Positions 1 to 8,612 of a stretch of DNA of 64,000 nt are shown here, one piece after another. Origin of the DNA: Pseudonocardia sp. TRM90224 (GTDB taxonomy: Bacteria > Actinomycetota > Actinomycetes > Mycobacteriales > Pseudonocardiaceae). Location: positions 558,001-622,000 of the forward strand of contig NZ_JAJGSX010000001.1 in NCBI RefSeq assembly GCF_021245725.1, in the 5' to 3' direction. Numbering within the stretch: position 1 is the first letter of the stretch; each line of letters starts with the position of its first letter. Position numbers and translations under genes: made by a program. The notes under the pieces were generated by a model. The model searched no databases and was not told where the DNA came from. It worked only from the letters and a program-made list of their open reading frames with translations.

Positions 1-640
1 CGCGGCCCGGGGTCGGGCCGTGGGACTGGCCAGGGTGTGTGCGTTGCGCACGTGAGGGCCGGAAAGCCACTTTCCTGCCCTGTGAGGGCCGGAAAGTGGC
101 TTTCCTGCCCTCCCCCAACCTCCGGGGTGAGCTATCGGCGACCTCGCAGAGCCCGGTGTGTCTTCGCAGAGCGTGGGCGGTCTGCGAGGACACGCCTAGG
201 TCTGCGCGGCGGTGTGCACGGCGGTCTGCACGGCGGTCTGCGCGGTCATGCCCGGTCACACTCGACCCAGGATTGGGGCCGGCCGGGGTGTGTGTTGCGC
301 ACGCATCCTGCTCGCAGGTAGGTCGGCGGGCCCCGGGGCCAGGCTCATGATCACCGTCTCGGCGCGTAGACCACCCATTTTGGTCGGTTCGTGCACCGAG
401 CTGGTGATCATGGACGGCACCGGATGGTGCGGCCCCCCCCCCCCCGGGACTCGATCAACTCACTGTTGTTCATGCCTGCGGGTTGATCAGCTCGCAGCCG
501 TTCACGTCGACATGTGAGCCAGTGCGCGTTGACCATGCCCCCGGTCCGCCGGTAGGTGAGCGGTCTCGTGAAGCCCACCTGACCCTGGCCGACCACGACC
601 GTTGAGACGATTCACCTGAAAGCCACTCTCCTGGCATCAC
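1..640. other. Gene-free, repeat-containing stretch
   Basis: I see no convincing gene here; the short open frames have no ribosome-binding site or recognisable protein. The stretch holds two 30-bp tandem units (52-81 and 82-111) whose core is a GGAAAG...CTTTCC hairpin, a related single copy at 616-640, a short GGCGGTCTGC-type minisatellite at about 200-246, and a run of 13 C residues at 433-445. The C run could be a sequencing or assembly weak point. Confidence 0.6.
52..111. repeat. Tandem pair of GGAAAG/CTTTCC hairpin units
   Basis: Two 30-bp direct repeats abut. Each starts GTGAGGGCC and holds GGAAAG-3 nt-CTTTCC; the central triplet is CCA in one copy and TGG in the other, as if the hairpin had flipped. 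The same core recurs as a pair at 60561-60615 and, degenerate, at 616-640. Function unknown. Confidence 0.75.
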
Positions 641-749
641 ATGTGTGCGCCATGCGGGCGATGGCGCCGCTCGCGATTCGGGTAGTGCGCTACGCATCCG
701 GTATCGCCACGGCGCCACGATCCTCGCTCGCACGGGTGGATGGCTTGCG

Positions 750-1688
750 GTGGGGCGGACGGTCGTGGTGGTCGCGCTCGTGGTGGCGAGCACGGCGATC
801 GCGACGGGGACGGCGCAGGCGCTTCCGGGCGCTCCCACCGTCGAGGAGTCGTCGTTCGTCGTCGAGTCCGGGAAGCGGGCCAGCGGGATCGCCACGTGCC
901 CCGCCGGGAAGCGCGTGGTCGGCGGCGGTGTCGGCGCCGTCGCAGAGGAACGGCACCTCACCGTCGCGCAGAGCGGACCGGTCGACGAGACCGGCCAGTT
1001 CGCCAACACCGTCAACGGCGACGTCGCGCGGTCGTGGTTCGCCATGGTCCGCAACCACAACGTCAACCCCGATCCGCAGACGATCAGGGTCTTCGCGCTG
1101 TGTTCCATGATCTCCGATGCCGTGGTCGAGGTGACCCATTTGACCGGGGGGCAGGACAACCAGATCGGCACCGCCATGTGCCCCGCCGGCAGGCGCGCCG
1201 TCGGGGGCGGGGCCGGCGAGCTCACCCACCAGGAAGCCTGGAGCATCCGGTTGAGCGGGCCCGTCGACGAGACCGGGCTCGCCGCCAACACCGTCGACAA
1301 CGACGTCGCCCGCGGCTGGCACGCCGACGTTCAAGTGTCCAACGGCTTCGGGGAGAACATGAGGTACGCCGCCTACGCGTTGTGCTCGACCTCCTCCACC
1401 GCCACCGTGCAGGAGACGACCGTCCAGCAGCCCGAACAGACCGTGAGCGAGATCCAGGTCAGCTGCCCGTTGGCGAGGCGGGTGACCGGTGGCGGGCTCG
1501 GGCTGGCCTCGGGCCAGCTCGACTACGGGGCGTTGGCGCACCACCTGAGCCAGACCGGCCCACTCGGAGCCTCCGGCACGTTCGGCGGAACCAACGACGG
1601 CAACGAAGCACGGCAGTGGGGGACGACGTTCTTCCACCTCACTACGGGCGCCTACCGGGTCTTCGTCATCTGCACCGTCAACGTGTAG
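750..1688 (+). CDS. Secreted protein with three ~95-residue repeats
   Basis: I do not recognise the family. A GTG at 750, nine bases after GGTGGA, gives a protein of 312 residues that begins with a signal peptide (hydrophobic VVVVALVVAS, likely cleavage after AQA near residue 26). An ATG at 645 in the same frame would add 35 residues and is less likely. The mature part has three copies of a module starting CPAGKRVVGGG-like at about residues 50, 144 and 239 and ending with ALCS or VICT, so each module carries two cysteines that could form a disulfide. Modules one and two share SGPVDETG-like and NTV(N/D)-like segments. Role is unknown; export to the cell surface or medium is inferred. Confidence 0.75.
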   Translation: MGRTVVVVALVVASTAIATGTAQALPGAPTVEESSFVVESGKRASGIATCPAGKRVVGGGVGAVAEERHLTVAQSGPVDETGQFANTVNGDVARSWFAMVRNHNVNPDPQTIRVFALCSMISDAVVEVTHLTGGQDNQIGTAMCPAGRRAVGGGAGELTHQEAWSIRLSGPVDETGLAANTVDNDVARGWHADVQVSNGFGENMRYAAYALCSTSSTATVQETTVQQPEQTVSEIQVSCPLARRVTGGGLGLASGQLDYGALAHHLSQTGPLGASGTFGGTNDGNEARQWGTTFFHLTTGAYRVFVICTVNV

Positions 1689-1710
1689 CGCGCCGCGACC
1701 GAACGCAACC

Positions 1711-2300
1711 ACGAGCGAGGCAAGGGGCGGAGCCTTCTACCGGCCTCGCGGATCTTCATCGACCTCGCCCTCAACGACACACAGCACAGCCAGGTTCGAC
1801 AGCGCACTACACGCTGAGCGCAACCACACCTGCCGCACCTTCGTGTGGCGGACGACGGCAGCGTCGGAGCCCGGTTCATCGTCGTCGACGCGGTCGACGA
1901 TGTCGCCGCCACCTTCTACCCGAGGCAGAGATTCACGCAGGTCCCCGGCGACATCCACCGCCTCGTCCAGAAGATGAGCAGCGTCGCAGCCAGCCTGCCT
2001 GTTCCAACCGACGAGCCCTAACCCTGCCCCCGATCCGCCCGCAACGGAACGGAACGACGGAAGCAACCAGGATGGGGACAAGGGGCAAAGCAAAGCCCTC
2101 AAACACCCACCGAGGCCGCAACCCAACGACGGCAAGCGACCCAAGCGGGGGCAAGGGGCGAAGCCCCAAACCACCAGTAAACCCGCAACCCAACAACGCG
2201 AAGCAACCACAAGCGGGGGCAAGGGGCAAAGCCCCAAAGATGGGGGTCCGAGGGCCGCAGCCCCCGGGGCGGGGGTCTGGGGGGCTCCGCCCCCCAGAGA
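1711..2300. repeat. Degenerate GGGGCAAGGGG-type direct repeats
   Basis: Variants of GGCAAGGGGC(A/G)AAGCCC occur near 1713, 2078, 2148 and 2213, followed by a GGGGGCTCCGCCCCC-type element near 2270. They surround and follow the GNAT remnant. No gene is supported between 2022 and 2360. Confidence 0.5.
1800..2021 (+). pseudogene. Remnant of a GNAT acetyltransferase (TacA-toxin type)
   Basis: From 1845 to the stop at 2019-2021 one frame reads GARFIVVDAVDDVAATFY, then GDIHRLVQKM. This matches the C-terminal core of GNAT toxins of the TacA type, where a 'vDAidd.Aa.FY' segment leads into the last strands. Just upstream, a second frame reads YTLSAT and a third reads HTCRTFV, both typical of the N-terminal half of the same family, but the acetyl-CoA-binding middle is missing and the frames do not connect. 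I read this as a gene broken by frameshifts and an internal deletion. No antitoxin remnant is evident. Confidence 0.5.
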
Positions 2301-2360
2301 AACAGAACGATGGCCTCAACCAGGCCAACGCGAAGCGTGGCATGCGTAGCCGAGGCCGAG

Positions 2361-2434
2361 TGGCCAGGGGCGGGGTCGAACCGCCGACCTACCGCTTTTC
2401 AGGCGGTCGCTCGTACCAACTGAGCTACCTGGCC
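2361..2434 (-). tRNA. tRNA-Phe (GAA)
   Basis: Reading the minus strand gives a complete cloverleaf: acceptor GGCCAGG pairing with CCUGGCC, D-arm AGCUCAGUUGGUA, anticodon loop CUGAAAA (anticodon GAA), T-loop TTCGACC, discriminator A. The 3' CCA is not encoded. It is last of a Glu-Asp-Phe cluster, an arrangement common in actinobacteria. Confidence 0.97.
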
Positions 2435-2445
2435 GTGTTGTGGAG

Positions 2446-2519
2446 CGACCCAGACGGGACTCGAACCCGCGACCTTCGCCGTGACAGGGCGACGCGCTAA
2501 CCAACTGCGCCACTGGGCC
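2446..2519 (-). tRNA. tRNA-Asp (GTC)
   Basis: Minus-strand cloverleaf with acceptor GGCCCAG pairing CUGGGUC (one G-U), D-arm GCGCAGUUGGUUAGCGC, anticodon loop CUGUCAC (anticodon GUC), T-arm GCGGG-TTCGAGT-CCCGT and discriminator G. CCA is not encoded. It lies 11 bp upstream of tRNA-Phe. Confidence 0.97.
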
Positions 2520-2563
2520 TTGCTGTGTTGCGTCGTGCTGGACTCTACCTCTCGGTGGAGCTG

Positions 2564-2636
2564 TACCCCCAACGGGATTCGAACCCGTGTTGCCGCCTTG
2601 AAAGGGCGGAGTCCTAGGCCACTAGACGATGGGGAC
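2564..2636 (-). tRNA. tRNA-Glu (TTC)
   Basis: Minus-strand cloverleaf with acceptor GUCCCCA, anticodon loop CUUUCAA (anticodon UUC), T-arm ACGGG-TTCGAAT-CCCGT and discriminator A. It is the promoter-proximal member of the cluster. Confidence 0.97.
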
Positions 2637-2752
2637 TTGGACCGCCTGCGCTGTCCTCGCCTTCAACGACTGTTCGTTGGGTGCTCGCCAAGCATAGGAC
2701 AGGCGGTGGACGGCCCTCGCAACCGGGGGGCCGTCCACCGTCTTGTTGCTGG

Positions 2753-2992
2753 TCAGCGGGTGACGGGCGGTGGGAGGTCCGGGTTGGCGGAGATCAGGCC
2801 GAGCATGTCGAGGAGTTGGCGGAGGTCGTCGGAGTCGGATGAGTTCTTGGCCACCACCATGCGCGCGCGGTGGAGTTGGTCTTCGGATACCCGGTAGGCG
2901 TCGGCGGCGGAGCGCTGGTTCGGGATTGATCCCGATCCCATCACTCTGTCTTCCCCGATCTCCCGCCGCACGCTGCTGATACCACTGCTCAT
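2753..2992 (-). CDS. Conserved small actinobacterial protein, unknown function
   Basis: This 79-residue hydrophilic protein starts at an ATG six bases after a strong GGGGAGG site, which decides against the ATG ten codons upstream. Its second half (SEDQLHRARMVVAKN..., then DLRQLLDMLGLI) resembles a small family I have seen in actinomycetes in which a helix ends in 'LL.MLGL'. No enzyme motif, signal peptide or membrane segment is visible. It stands alone between the tRNAs and the copper chaperone. Confidence 0.65.
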   Translation of the reverse strand: MSSGISSVRREIGEDRVMGSGSIPNQRSAADAYRVSEDQLHRARMVVAKNSSDSDDLRQLLDMLGLISANPDLPPPVTR

Positions 2993-3175
2993 CGACGCCT
3001 CCCCGTCACGGTCGTCTCGCATGCCGCGACCTGCGGGGGCGTCCTGCGGGCAGCGTCGCCCGCGACGGCCGGCCGTCTCGTTTCTCGATCGGGAACCCCA
3101 CTCCCGGATACGGCACGCCCCGCAGCCACCCCCGTGGCCGTGACCACGACGTTACATACCGGGCTCCCTGGCCGC

Positions 3176-3192
3176 ACCCCTCTTAAGGGGGT
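3176..3192. promoter_or_regulatory. Palindrome upstream of copZ, candidate copper-sensor operator
   Basis: ACCCC-TCTTAAG-GGGGT is a near-perfect inverted repeat about 100 bp before the copZ start. G/C-tract palindromes of this size are typical of CsoR-type operators. The assignment to CsoR is inference, since no csoR gene is in the window. Confidence 0.35.
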
Positions 3193-3289
3193 CGGCCGTG
3201 ACAGGTTCGTGACGCTGCGGATACGGACCTCGCGCGCAAGAGGCTCAGGCCGCTCTGTCACGATGCGAGTACCCACGCTAGGAGGACAG

Positions 3290-3511
3290 ATGTCCGTCGA
3301 TGCCCCTTTTCGCACTCAGGTCACCGTCACCGGGATGACGTGTCAGCATTGTGTGTTGTCCGTCACTGAGGAGGTTTCGGAGATCGACGGGGTCACCGCT
3401 GTCGACGTCGATCTGGCGTCGGGCGCTGTCACGGTGCTCGCCGACCGGGTGCTCGGTACCGACGAGGTGGCGGCCGCGGTGGCTGTTGCCGGGTTTGCGC
3501 TCGAGGGCTGA
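3290..3511 (+). CDS. copZ: Copper chaperone, heavy-metal-associated (HMA) domain
   Basis: The 73-residue protein is a single HMA domain: the metal-binding motif GMTCQHC lies at about residues 15-21, followed by the ferredoxin-like fold strands (VTAVDVDLASGAVTVLAD). CopZ proteins carry Cu(I) in the cytosol to a P1B-type ATPase or to the CsoR repressor. The start is fixed by AGGAGG five to six bases before the ATG; an open frame extends upstream but has no second ribosome site. No copper ATPase gene is adjacent, so the partner must be elsewhere. The next gene starts two bases after the stop. Confidence 0.93.
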   Translation: MSVDAPFRTQVTVTGMTCQHCVLSVTEEVSEIDGVTAVDVDLASGAVTVLADRVLGTDEVAAAVAVAGFALEG

Positions 3512-3513
3512 TC

Positions 3514-3897
3514 GTGGCGTCGATGCTCCCGCCGCGGGAGCGGCAGAAGTCGCGGCACCGGGCTGTCGAGCAGCCGAGGAGCGCGTCGAAGGGTGGTCCC
3601 GACCAGCTCGGTGATCACGATGTCGAGCTCGACTCGTACCTCGCAGCGCTGTCCCCGGAGGCGCACGCGACGGAGACGACGGGCAAGTTCGGTTCGGCGC
3701 AGGTGTTCCAGCTGCGGCTGCCGGCGATGCGGATCGAGCAGTTGCGCAGGCTCGCCGAGGAGCGTGGTGTGTCGCCGGGTGCCCTTGCCGTCGATTGGGT
3801 GATCGAGCGGCTCGACCACGAGGACACCCCGACGGGACCGTTGCCGGTTGTCGAGGCGCCGCGCAAGAAGGGTCTGCGCCGGCTGGGCCGGCACTGA
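3514..3897 (+). CDS. Ribbon-helix-helix-like protein
   Basis: The 127-residue protein begins with a GTG two bases after the copZ stop, so it is probably translated with it. The first 60 residues are polar and look disordered. Residues 70-105 (QVFQLRLPAMRIEQLRRLAEERGVSP, then ALAVDWVIERL) match a ribbon-helix-helix fold: a short strand for DNA contact, then two helices. The C terminus is basic (APRKKGLRRLGRH). It may be a DNA-binding regulator or antitoxin-like protein. No toxin gene is next to it and the target is unknown. Confidence 0.6.
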   Translation: MASMLPPRERQKSRHRAVEQPRSASKGGPDQLGDHDVELDSYLAALSPEAHATETTGKFGSAQVFQLRLPAMRIEQLRRLAEERGVSPGALAVDWVIERLDHEDTPTGPLPVVEAPRKKGLRRLGRH

Positions 3898-3906
3898 CGG
3901 TTCGGG

Positions 3907-5463
3907 TCAGGTCCCGAGGTCGCGTCGCCGCAGGCCGGCCAGCCCGGCAGCGGTGAGGGCCGCGGCCAGCGCCACGAGCAGCACGAGCGACACCACCAGC
4001 CCGCTGCCGATCGTGAGCGGCTGCAGGGTCTGCACGAACGGCGACAGCTGCATCACCGCCCGGTCGACGAGCCGGAACTCGCCGAGCAGGTCGATCACCA
4101 GCGTGGCTGCGAGCAGCGTCCAGGCCAGGACGCCCGCCGCGCGGGGGGTCCAGCCGGTCGCGGCCACCGCGATCGCCGCGAAGACGAGGCACGCCGGCAC
4201 GTACGCCGTCGTCGTGCCGAGCACGTCGAGCGGGGTGCCGTAGGCGATCCCGGCGCCGAGTCCGAGCCCGGCGAGCATGAGCACCGCCCCGATGGCGGTG
4301 CAGGCGAGATGACCGGCCGCCCAGCGGGCCCGGCTGACGGGGGTGGTCAGCACGGCGTCGGCGAGGCCGTCGACCTCCTGGTTGCGCATCCGCATCGCCG
4401 ACGCGATCGTCGCCGCGGCAACCACCTGCGCGAGGACGTAGAGGACGAACCGGAAGAAGACGTCGGCGACCGAGCCGCCGCCGAACGCGTCCGCGAACGA
4501 TCTGAACGCAGGCGTGTCGAGCTGGTTGCCGAGGCTGCTCATCGCAGCGCCGAACAGCAGCCCGAGCATCGTGAGCCCGGCCGTCCACGCCGCGATCGAC
4601 GCCCGGTGCAGCCGCCAGGCCAGCGCGAAGGGGCTGCGCAGCAACGGTGGGGCGGTCGACGGGCCGCGCCGGGCCGGCAGCAGCCCGCCGCCGACGTCCC
4701 TGCGCGCGGAGAGCGCGAACGCCACCGCCGCGACGAAGGCTGCTCCCGCGACGAACAGGCCGAGGACCCACCACTGCTCGTCGGCGAATGCCTGGACGTG
4801 CCGCGCCCATCCGATCGGGGACACCCAGATCGCGGCCGATCCGCCGACGTCGCCGACGGCGGCGAGCGCGAACGCGACGCCGAGCACGATGATGCCGATG
4901 CCCCGCGCCGCCCCAGCGCCCTCCACGAGCTGCGCGGCAACCGCGCCGACGGTGGCGAACGCGATCCCACCGCTGGCCACCGCGAGCCCGAGCGCGACGC
5001 TCCCCGCGACGGCCATCCCGGAGGTCAGCAGCCCGGCGGCGACCACCGCGGCCACCGCGAGGTTCGCCCCGACGACGACGGCCAGCGCCGCGGCGAGCGG
5101 TGCGGGTCGCTCGACGACGCCGGCGCCGATGAGCTCGCGGCGCCCGGCCTGCTCGTCGGCCCGGGTGTGTCTGACGACCAGCACGATGCTGATCAGGCCG
5201 CCGAGCAGCGTCCCGGACGAGGTGAAGGTCCACGCCGTGAGCCCGCCGACCGTCGGGGCGAACACCGGGCCGCGCGCGGCCAGCTCGGCAGGATTGACCA
5301 ATGCGGTCGCGGCGAAGGCGAGCCGGTCGGCCTCCGCCGGGTAGCCGGCGACGGTCGCGGCGACGACGGCGCTGGGGAGCAGGCCGGCCACGAGCACCCA
5401 GACGATGAGCGCGAGCCGGTCCCGCCGGACGATCAACCGGACGAGTGCCGCGAACCCGGTCAT
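3907..5463 (-). CDS. ABC-2 type exporter permease (polyketide-antibiotic exporter family)
   Basis: The 518-residue protein is almost entirely hydrophobic with about twelve predicted membrane segments in two halves, separated by a polar stretch near residue 255. Size and layout fit the actinobacterial 'exporter of polyketide antibiotics' ABC-2 permeases. It overlaps the ATPase gene by four bases (ATGA), so the two are coupled and should form one transporter. Substrate is unknown; a hydrophobic drug-like compound is the usual guess for this family. It is the last gene of a three-gene operon led by a TetR regulator. Confidence 0.88.
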   Translation of the reverse strand: MTGFAALVRLIVRRDRLALIVWVLVAGLLPSAVVAATVAGYPAEADRLAFAATALVNPAELAARGPVFAPTVGGLTAWTFTSSGTLLGGLISIVLVVRHTRADEQAGRRELIGAGVVERPAPLAAALAVVVGANLAVAAVVAAGLLTSGMAVAGSVALGLAVASGGIAFATVGAVAAQLVEGAGAARGIGIIVLGVAFALAAVGDVGGSAAIWVSPIGWARHVQAFADEQWWVLGLFVAGAAFVAAVAFALSARRDVGGGLLPARRGPSTAPPLLRSPFALAWRLHRASIAAWTAGLTMLGLLFGAAMSSLGNQLDTPAFRSFADAFGGGSVADVFFRFVLYVLAQVVAAATIASAMRMRNQEVDGLADAVLTTPVSRARWAAGHLACTAIGAVLMLAGLGLGAGIAYGTPLDVLGTTTAYVPACLVFAAIAVAATGWTPRAAGVLAWTLLAATLVIDLLGEFRLVDRAVMQLSPFVQTLQPLTIGSGLVVSLVLLVALAAALTAAGLAGLRRRDLGT

Positions 5464-6362
5464 CGCGACACCCCGACCGTGTCGTCCCGGTAGTGGGCCA
5501 TGAAGAGCTCCTCCAGTGACGGCGGCCGGCTGACGAGGCTGCGGACGCCTGCGGCGGTGAGCGCGAGCAGCAGGTCGTTCAGGTGTTCCGCCTCTACGCG
5601 GCAGCGCAGGGTCGTGCCGTCGTACTCGATGTCGTGCACCCCGGGGACGCGGTCGAGCGTGTTCGGCGGGCCCGTCAGCTCGGCGGTGACCAGCGTCGTC
5701 CGGGTGCGGCGCAGCTCGTCGAGCGTTGCCGACCGCACGGTGCGTCCCGCTCTGATGATGCTCACGCGCTGGCAGAGCGCCTCGACCTCGGAGAGGATGT
5801 GGCTGGAGAGCAGCACCGTGCGGCCGCGGTCGCGTTCCTCCGCGACGGCCGCGGCGAACTCGGCCTCCATCAGCGGGTCGAGCCCGGAGGTCGGCTCGTC
5901 GAGCACCAGCAGCTCGGCGTCCGACGCGAACGCGGCGACCAGCGCGACCTTCTGCCGGTTGCCCTTCGAGTAGGTGCGGCAGCGCCGGCTCGGGTCGAGC
6001 TCGAAGCGGTCGAGCAGCTCGACTCGCCGCGCGGGATCGGTGCCTCCGCGAAGCCTGCCGAGCAGGTCGATCACCTCGCCGCCGGTCAGCGACGGCCAGA
6101 GCGTGACGTCGCCGGGTACGTACGCGAGGCGCCGGTGCAGCTCGGTGGCGTCGGTCCAGGGGTCGCCGCCGAGCAGCCGCACCGCGCCGGCCGTCGCGCG
6201 GATCAGGCCGAGCAGCACCCGGATGGTCGTGGTCTTGCCAGCGCCGTTGGGGCCGAGGAAGCCGTGCACCTCCCCTGCCTCGACGTGCAGGTCGAGGCCG
6301 TCCAGCGCCTTCGTCGAGCCGAACGTCTTCACCAGGCCTTCTGCGGAGATGACGGTGGTCAT
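5460..6362 (-). CDS. ABC exporter ATP-binding subunit
   Basis: The 300-residue protein has Walker [10 protein letters not shown] at residues 37-45, an ABC signature (YSKGNRQKV, a K-G-N variant of LSGGQ) near 135, Walker B LLVLDEP followed by TSGLD, and a switch histidine (LLSSHIL). The C-terminal ~80 residues form the extra domain usual in drug-exporter ATPases. It powers the permease encoded downstream. The start overlaps the stop of the TetR gene by four bases. Confidence 0.95.
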   Translation of the reverse strand: MTTVISAEGLVKTFGSTKALDGLDLHVEAGEVHGFLGPNGAGKTTTIRVLLGLIRATAGAVRLLGGDPWTDATELHRRLAYVPGDVTLWPSLTGGEVIDLLGRLRGGTDPARRVELLDRFELDPSRRCRTYSKGNRQKVALVAAFASDAELLVLDEPTSGLDPLMEAEFAAAVAEERDRGRTVLLSSHILSEVEALCQRVSIIRAGRTVRSATLDELRRTRTTLVTAELTGPPNTLDRVPGVHDIEYDGTTLRCRVEAEHLNDLLLALTAAGVRSLVSRPPSLEELFMAHYRDDTVGVSR

Positions 6363-6985
6363 CGGGCCTCTCCCTCGTCCATGACCTCCAGTACCGCGTC
6401 CACCTTCTCGGTCATGCCGTCGGGCACGATCCCCGGCGCGACGAGGTCGAGCGTGGCGTGGGCGACCCGGGTCGCGCCGGCCGCGCCGAACAGGTCGGTG
6501 CCCAGCCCGCGCGAGACGTGCTCGTGCATCACGGTGATGCCGAGCCGCATGGCGGTGAACACCACCGCGCGGGTGTGCGCGTCGGCGCGACCTGGCTGGT
6601 CGACGAGGTAGCGCTCGGTGATCTCGACCAGGTCGTCGAAGATCCCGGCAGCGGCCGCGGAGCCGTCGACGAGCGCCCTCGCGAGGTAGCGCAGCATCGG
6701 CGGTGCCGTGCGCCTGATCGCCGCGACGTAGCCGGGGTCGCCGACCTCCCCGCCGTCGATGCCGGCCGCGGCCTCCCGCCGCAGGTACTCGGTGACGTGC
6801 TCGTCGCAGGCGGAGCGCAGGCGTTCCTTCGTGCCGAAGTGGTGCTGCACGAGCGCCGGCGAGACACCCGCCCGCTCGGCGACCCCCCGGATCGTCGTGC
6901 CGGACATGCCGCGCTCGGCGAACTCGGCCATTGCCGCGTCCCGGATCCGCGCGCGAGCCGTGAGATCCGACTGCTGTACATCCAT
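6359..6985 (-). CDS. TetR-family regulator of the ABC exporter operon
   Basis: The 208-residue protein has the TetR helix-turn-helix at residues 10-55 ([26 protein letters not shown]). The C-terminal domain should bind a ligand, presumably an export substrate. The ATG at 6983-6985 is preferred because a good promoter ends only seven bases upstream. A longer open frame continues far upstream but lies antisense to, or inside, the hydrolase gene. It is first in the operon TetR-ATPase-permease, each pair overlapping by ATGA, so it probably represses itself together with the exporter. Confidence 0.9.
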   Translation of the reverse strand: MDVQQSDLTARARIRDAAMAEFAERGMSGTTIRGVAERAGVSPALVQHHFGTKERLRSACDEHVTEYLRREAAAGIDGGEVGDPGYVAAIRRTAPPMLRYLARALVDGSAAAAGIFDDLVEITERYLVDQPGRADAHTRAVVFTAMRLGITVMHEHVSRGLGTDLFGAAGATRVAHATLDLVAPGIVPDGMTEKVDAVLEVMDEGEAR

Positions 6986-7020
6986 ACAGGAGACCGTACG
7001 CTTGTACAGCGACTTGTCCA
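6974..7020 (-). promoter_or_regulatory. Promoter and candidate TetR operator, possibly leaderless
   Basis: On the minus strand TGGACA (7020-7015) and TACGGT (6998-6993) form a -35/-10 pair with a 16-nt spacer. The -10 box is followed by only seven bases before the ATG, and no purine-rich ribosome site lies between, so the mRNA is probably leaderless. Inverted arms CTGTACA (6974-6980) and TGTACAG (7003-7009) flank the -10 box and start codon, well placed for repression. Confidence 0.6.
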
Positions 7021-7023
7021 GAC

Positions 7024-8373
7024 TCAGTTCCCCGAGACGAGCAGACGCACCGGGGAGGCGTCGGCCAGGCATGGGCTGCCGCTCAGCGCGGCGACGTCGA
7101 CGGCGTTGGCGAGCGCCTGGTAGCCGGCCGTCGAGAGGTGCAGCCCGTCGCCGGCGTCGAACGGTGCAGCCAGGCGCGACGGCGCCGCCGGATCGGCGAC
7201 CGCACCGGCGAAGTCGAACACGCCGTCGGCGTGCTCCCGCCCGTGCTGCAGCACCCACGCGTTCACGGCGTCCCTCGTCGCGGCCGCGGCCGGGGTGCCG
7301 TGGGCGCCGGTCGTCGACGGGGTGATCGTGGTCAGGAAGACCCGCTTCCCGTCGGCGCGCACCCGCTCGGCGAACGCCACCATCCCCGCGACGATCTGGT
7401 CGGCGGTGCGGCTGTCGGCGATGTCGTTGGTGCCGATGTGGAGCACGACGTCGACGGCGCCGGTCCCCGCGACGTCACGGACGTAGCGGGTGAGCGGCGA
7501 GTCGCCGTCGACGGCCGCGGCGTCCGTGAGCAGCCGGTTGCGCGAGAGGCCCGCGTTGAGCACGGCCATCGCGGCCGTGCCGCCGGTCTGATTCAGCCGT
7601 GCGGCGAGCGCGTCCGACCAACGGCCGTTCGTGTCGGCGGGGCTGCCGATGCCGTCGGTGATCGAGTCGCCGAGCGCGACCAGCGCGCGGACGGGACGCG
7701 GCACGCGCACGTCGAGGCCGGCGAGCACGGTCCACGACCCGACGGCCGTGGCGAAGCCGGCGCCCGCGGTGGCGAGCGCCGCATCGCCACCGCGGGCCAG
7801 GTAGGAGGTCTGCAGCGCGTTCGGGTGCTGCGCGACGGTCGCGGGCACCAGCGGGAGGAACAGGCTGATCGCGATCGGCGTGCCGGCCTCGGCGACCAAC
7901 CCGACGGGGTCGCTCACCGCTTGGCCGCCCGCCGGGATGACGACGTCCTTCCGGCCACCGAACGCCACCGGCCGCAGCGTGCCCGGCACCACTGCCGCGC
8001 CGCCCGCCGAGCGGGCTGCCGACACCGTCCCGATGACGAGCGGGGTGGCGCCGAAGGCGTTGGAGAGGTGGACACGCACCTCGGAGCCGGTGACCTGCGG
8101 GTGCACGATCATCCGCAGGGTCGCGCCGCGCAGGTCGCCCGCCGGCGCCGGCTGCACGGCCGCGTGCCACCCGGTCGTCCAGGCGGGCCCGCAGTCGTCC
8201 GCGACCGACCGGACGACCGGCGGCGTCGGAGGCTCCGCGACCGCCATGCCCAGCGCCGAACCGAGCGTCGTGACCAGCACGAGCCCCACGGCCTGGCACG
8301 CGACCACCCGGCACATCCGATCCCGCCGACGCAGGACGACCGCCACTGCGGCCGCCAGCCTCCTCCCGCTCAC
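7024..8373 (-). CDS. Secreted SGNH/GDSL hydrolase (lipase/esterase)
   Basis: The 449-residue protein has an N-terminal export signal (hydrophobic stretch about residues 27-46) and then a two-part body. SGNH blocks are clear: GDSITDG at 235 (nucleophile Ser237), an Asn in the block-[10 protein letters not shown] segment, GTND at 314-317, and DGLHLS at 409 carrying the catalytic Asp and His. The ~190-residue region before the GDS block matches the N-terminal extension of actinobacterial secreted GDSL esterases. It probably cleaves esters of lipids or polysaccharide acyl groups outside the cell. Start is a GTG after GAGGGGG. Its 3' end abuts the TetR promoter. Confidence 0.9.
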   Translation of the reverse strand: MSGRRLAAAVAVVLRRRDRMCRVVACQAVGLVLVTTLGSALGMAVAEPPTPPVVRSVADDCGPAWTTGWHAAVQPAPAGDLRGATLRMIVHPQVTGSEVRVHLSNAFGATPLVIGTVSAARSAGGAAVVPGTLRPVAFGGRKDVVIPAGGQAVSDPVGLVAEAGTPIAISLFLPLVPATVAQHPNALQTSYLARGGDAALATAGAGFATAVGSWTVLAGLDVRVPRPVRALVALGDSITDGIGSPADTNGRWSDALAARLNQTGGTAAMAVLNAGLSRNRLLTDAAAVDGDSPLTRYVRDVAGTGAVDVVLHIGTNDIADSRTADQIVAGMVAFAERVRADGKRVFLTTITPSTTGAHGTPAAAATRDAVNAWVLQHGREHADGVFDFAGAVADPAAPSRLAAPFDAGDGLHLSTAGYQALANAVDVAALSGSPCLADASPVRLLVSGN

Positions 8374-8612
8374 CAGACCCCCTCGTGCCCGTCCATCACG
8401 CCTTCGAGACGGCGTGTCGATTTGAAACGGGCTGTAGGCAACTCGTTACCGTCTGTGGAACGAGCGGGGCACTTCTTTCGTGAGTCGGCTATTCAGGTGG
8501 TCACCGACCGTTGCGTGTGCGGACGGTGACGACAGGCGGCGGAGCCGGTGCGTCGACCCGCGACGGAATAGCCTCACCGCGGCGGACCGGATCGTGAGAC
8601 GGAGGAGGCCAG

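Noticed and set aside
431..446. Run of 13 C residues as a phase-variation tract
   Set aside because: No gene is read through it; a sequencing or assembly artefact is at least as likely.
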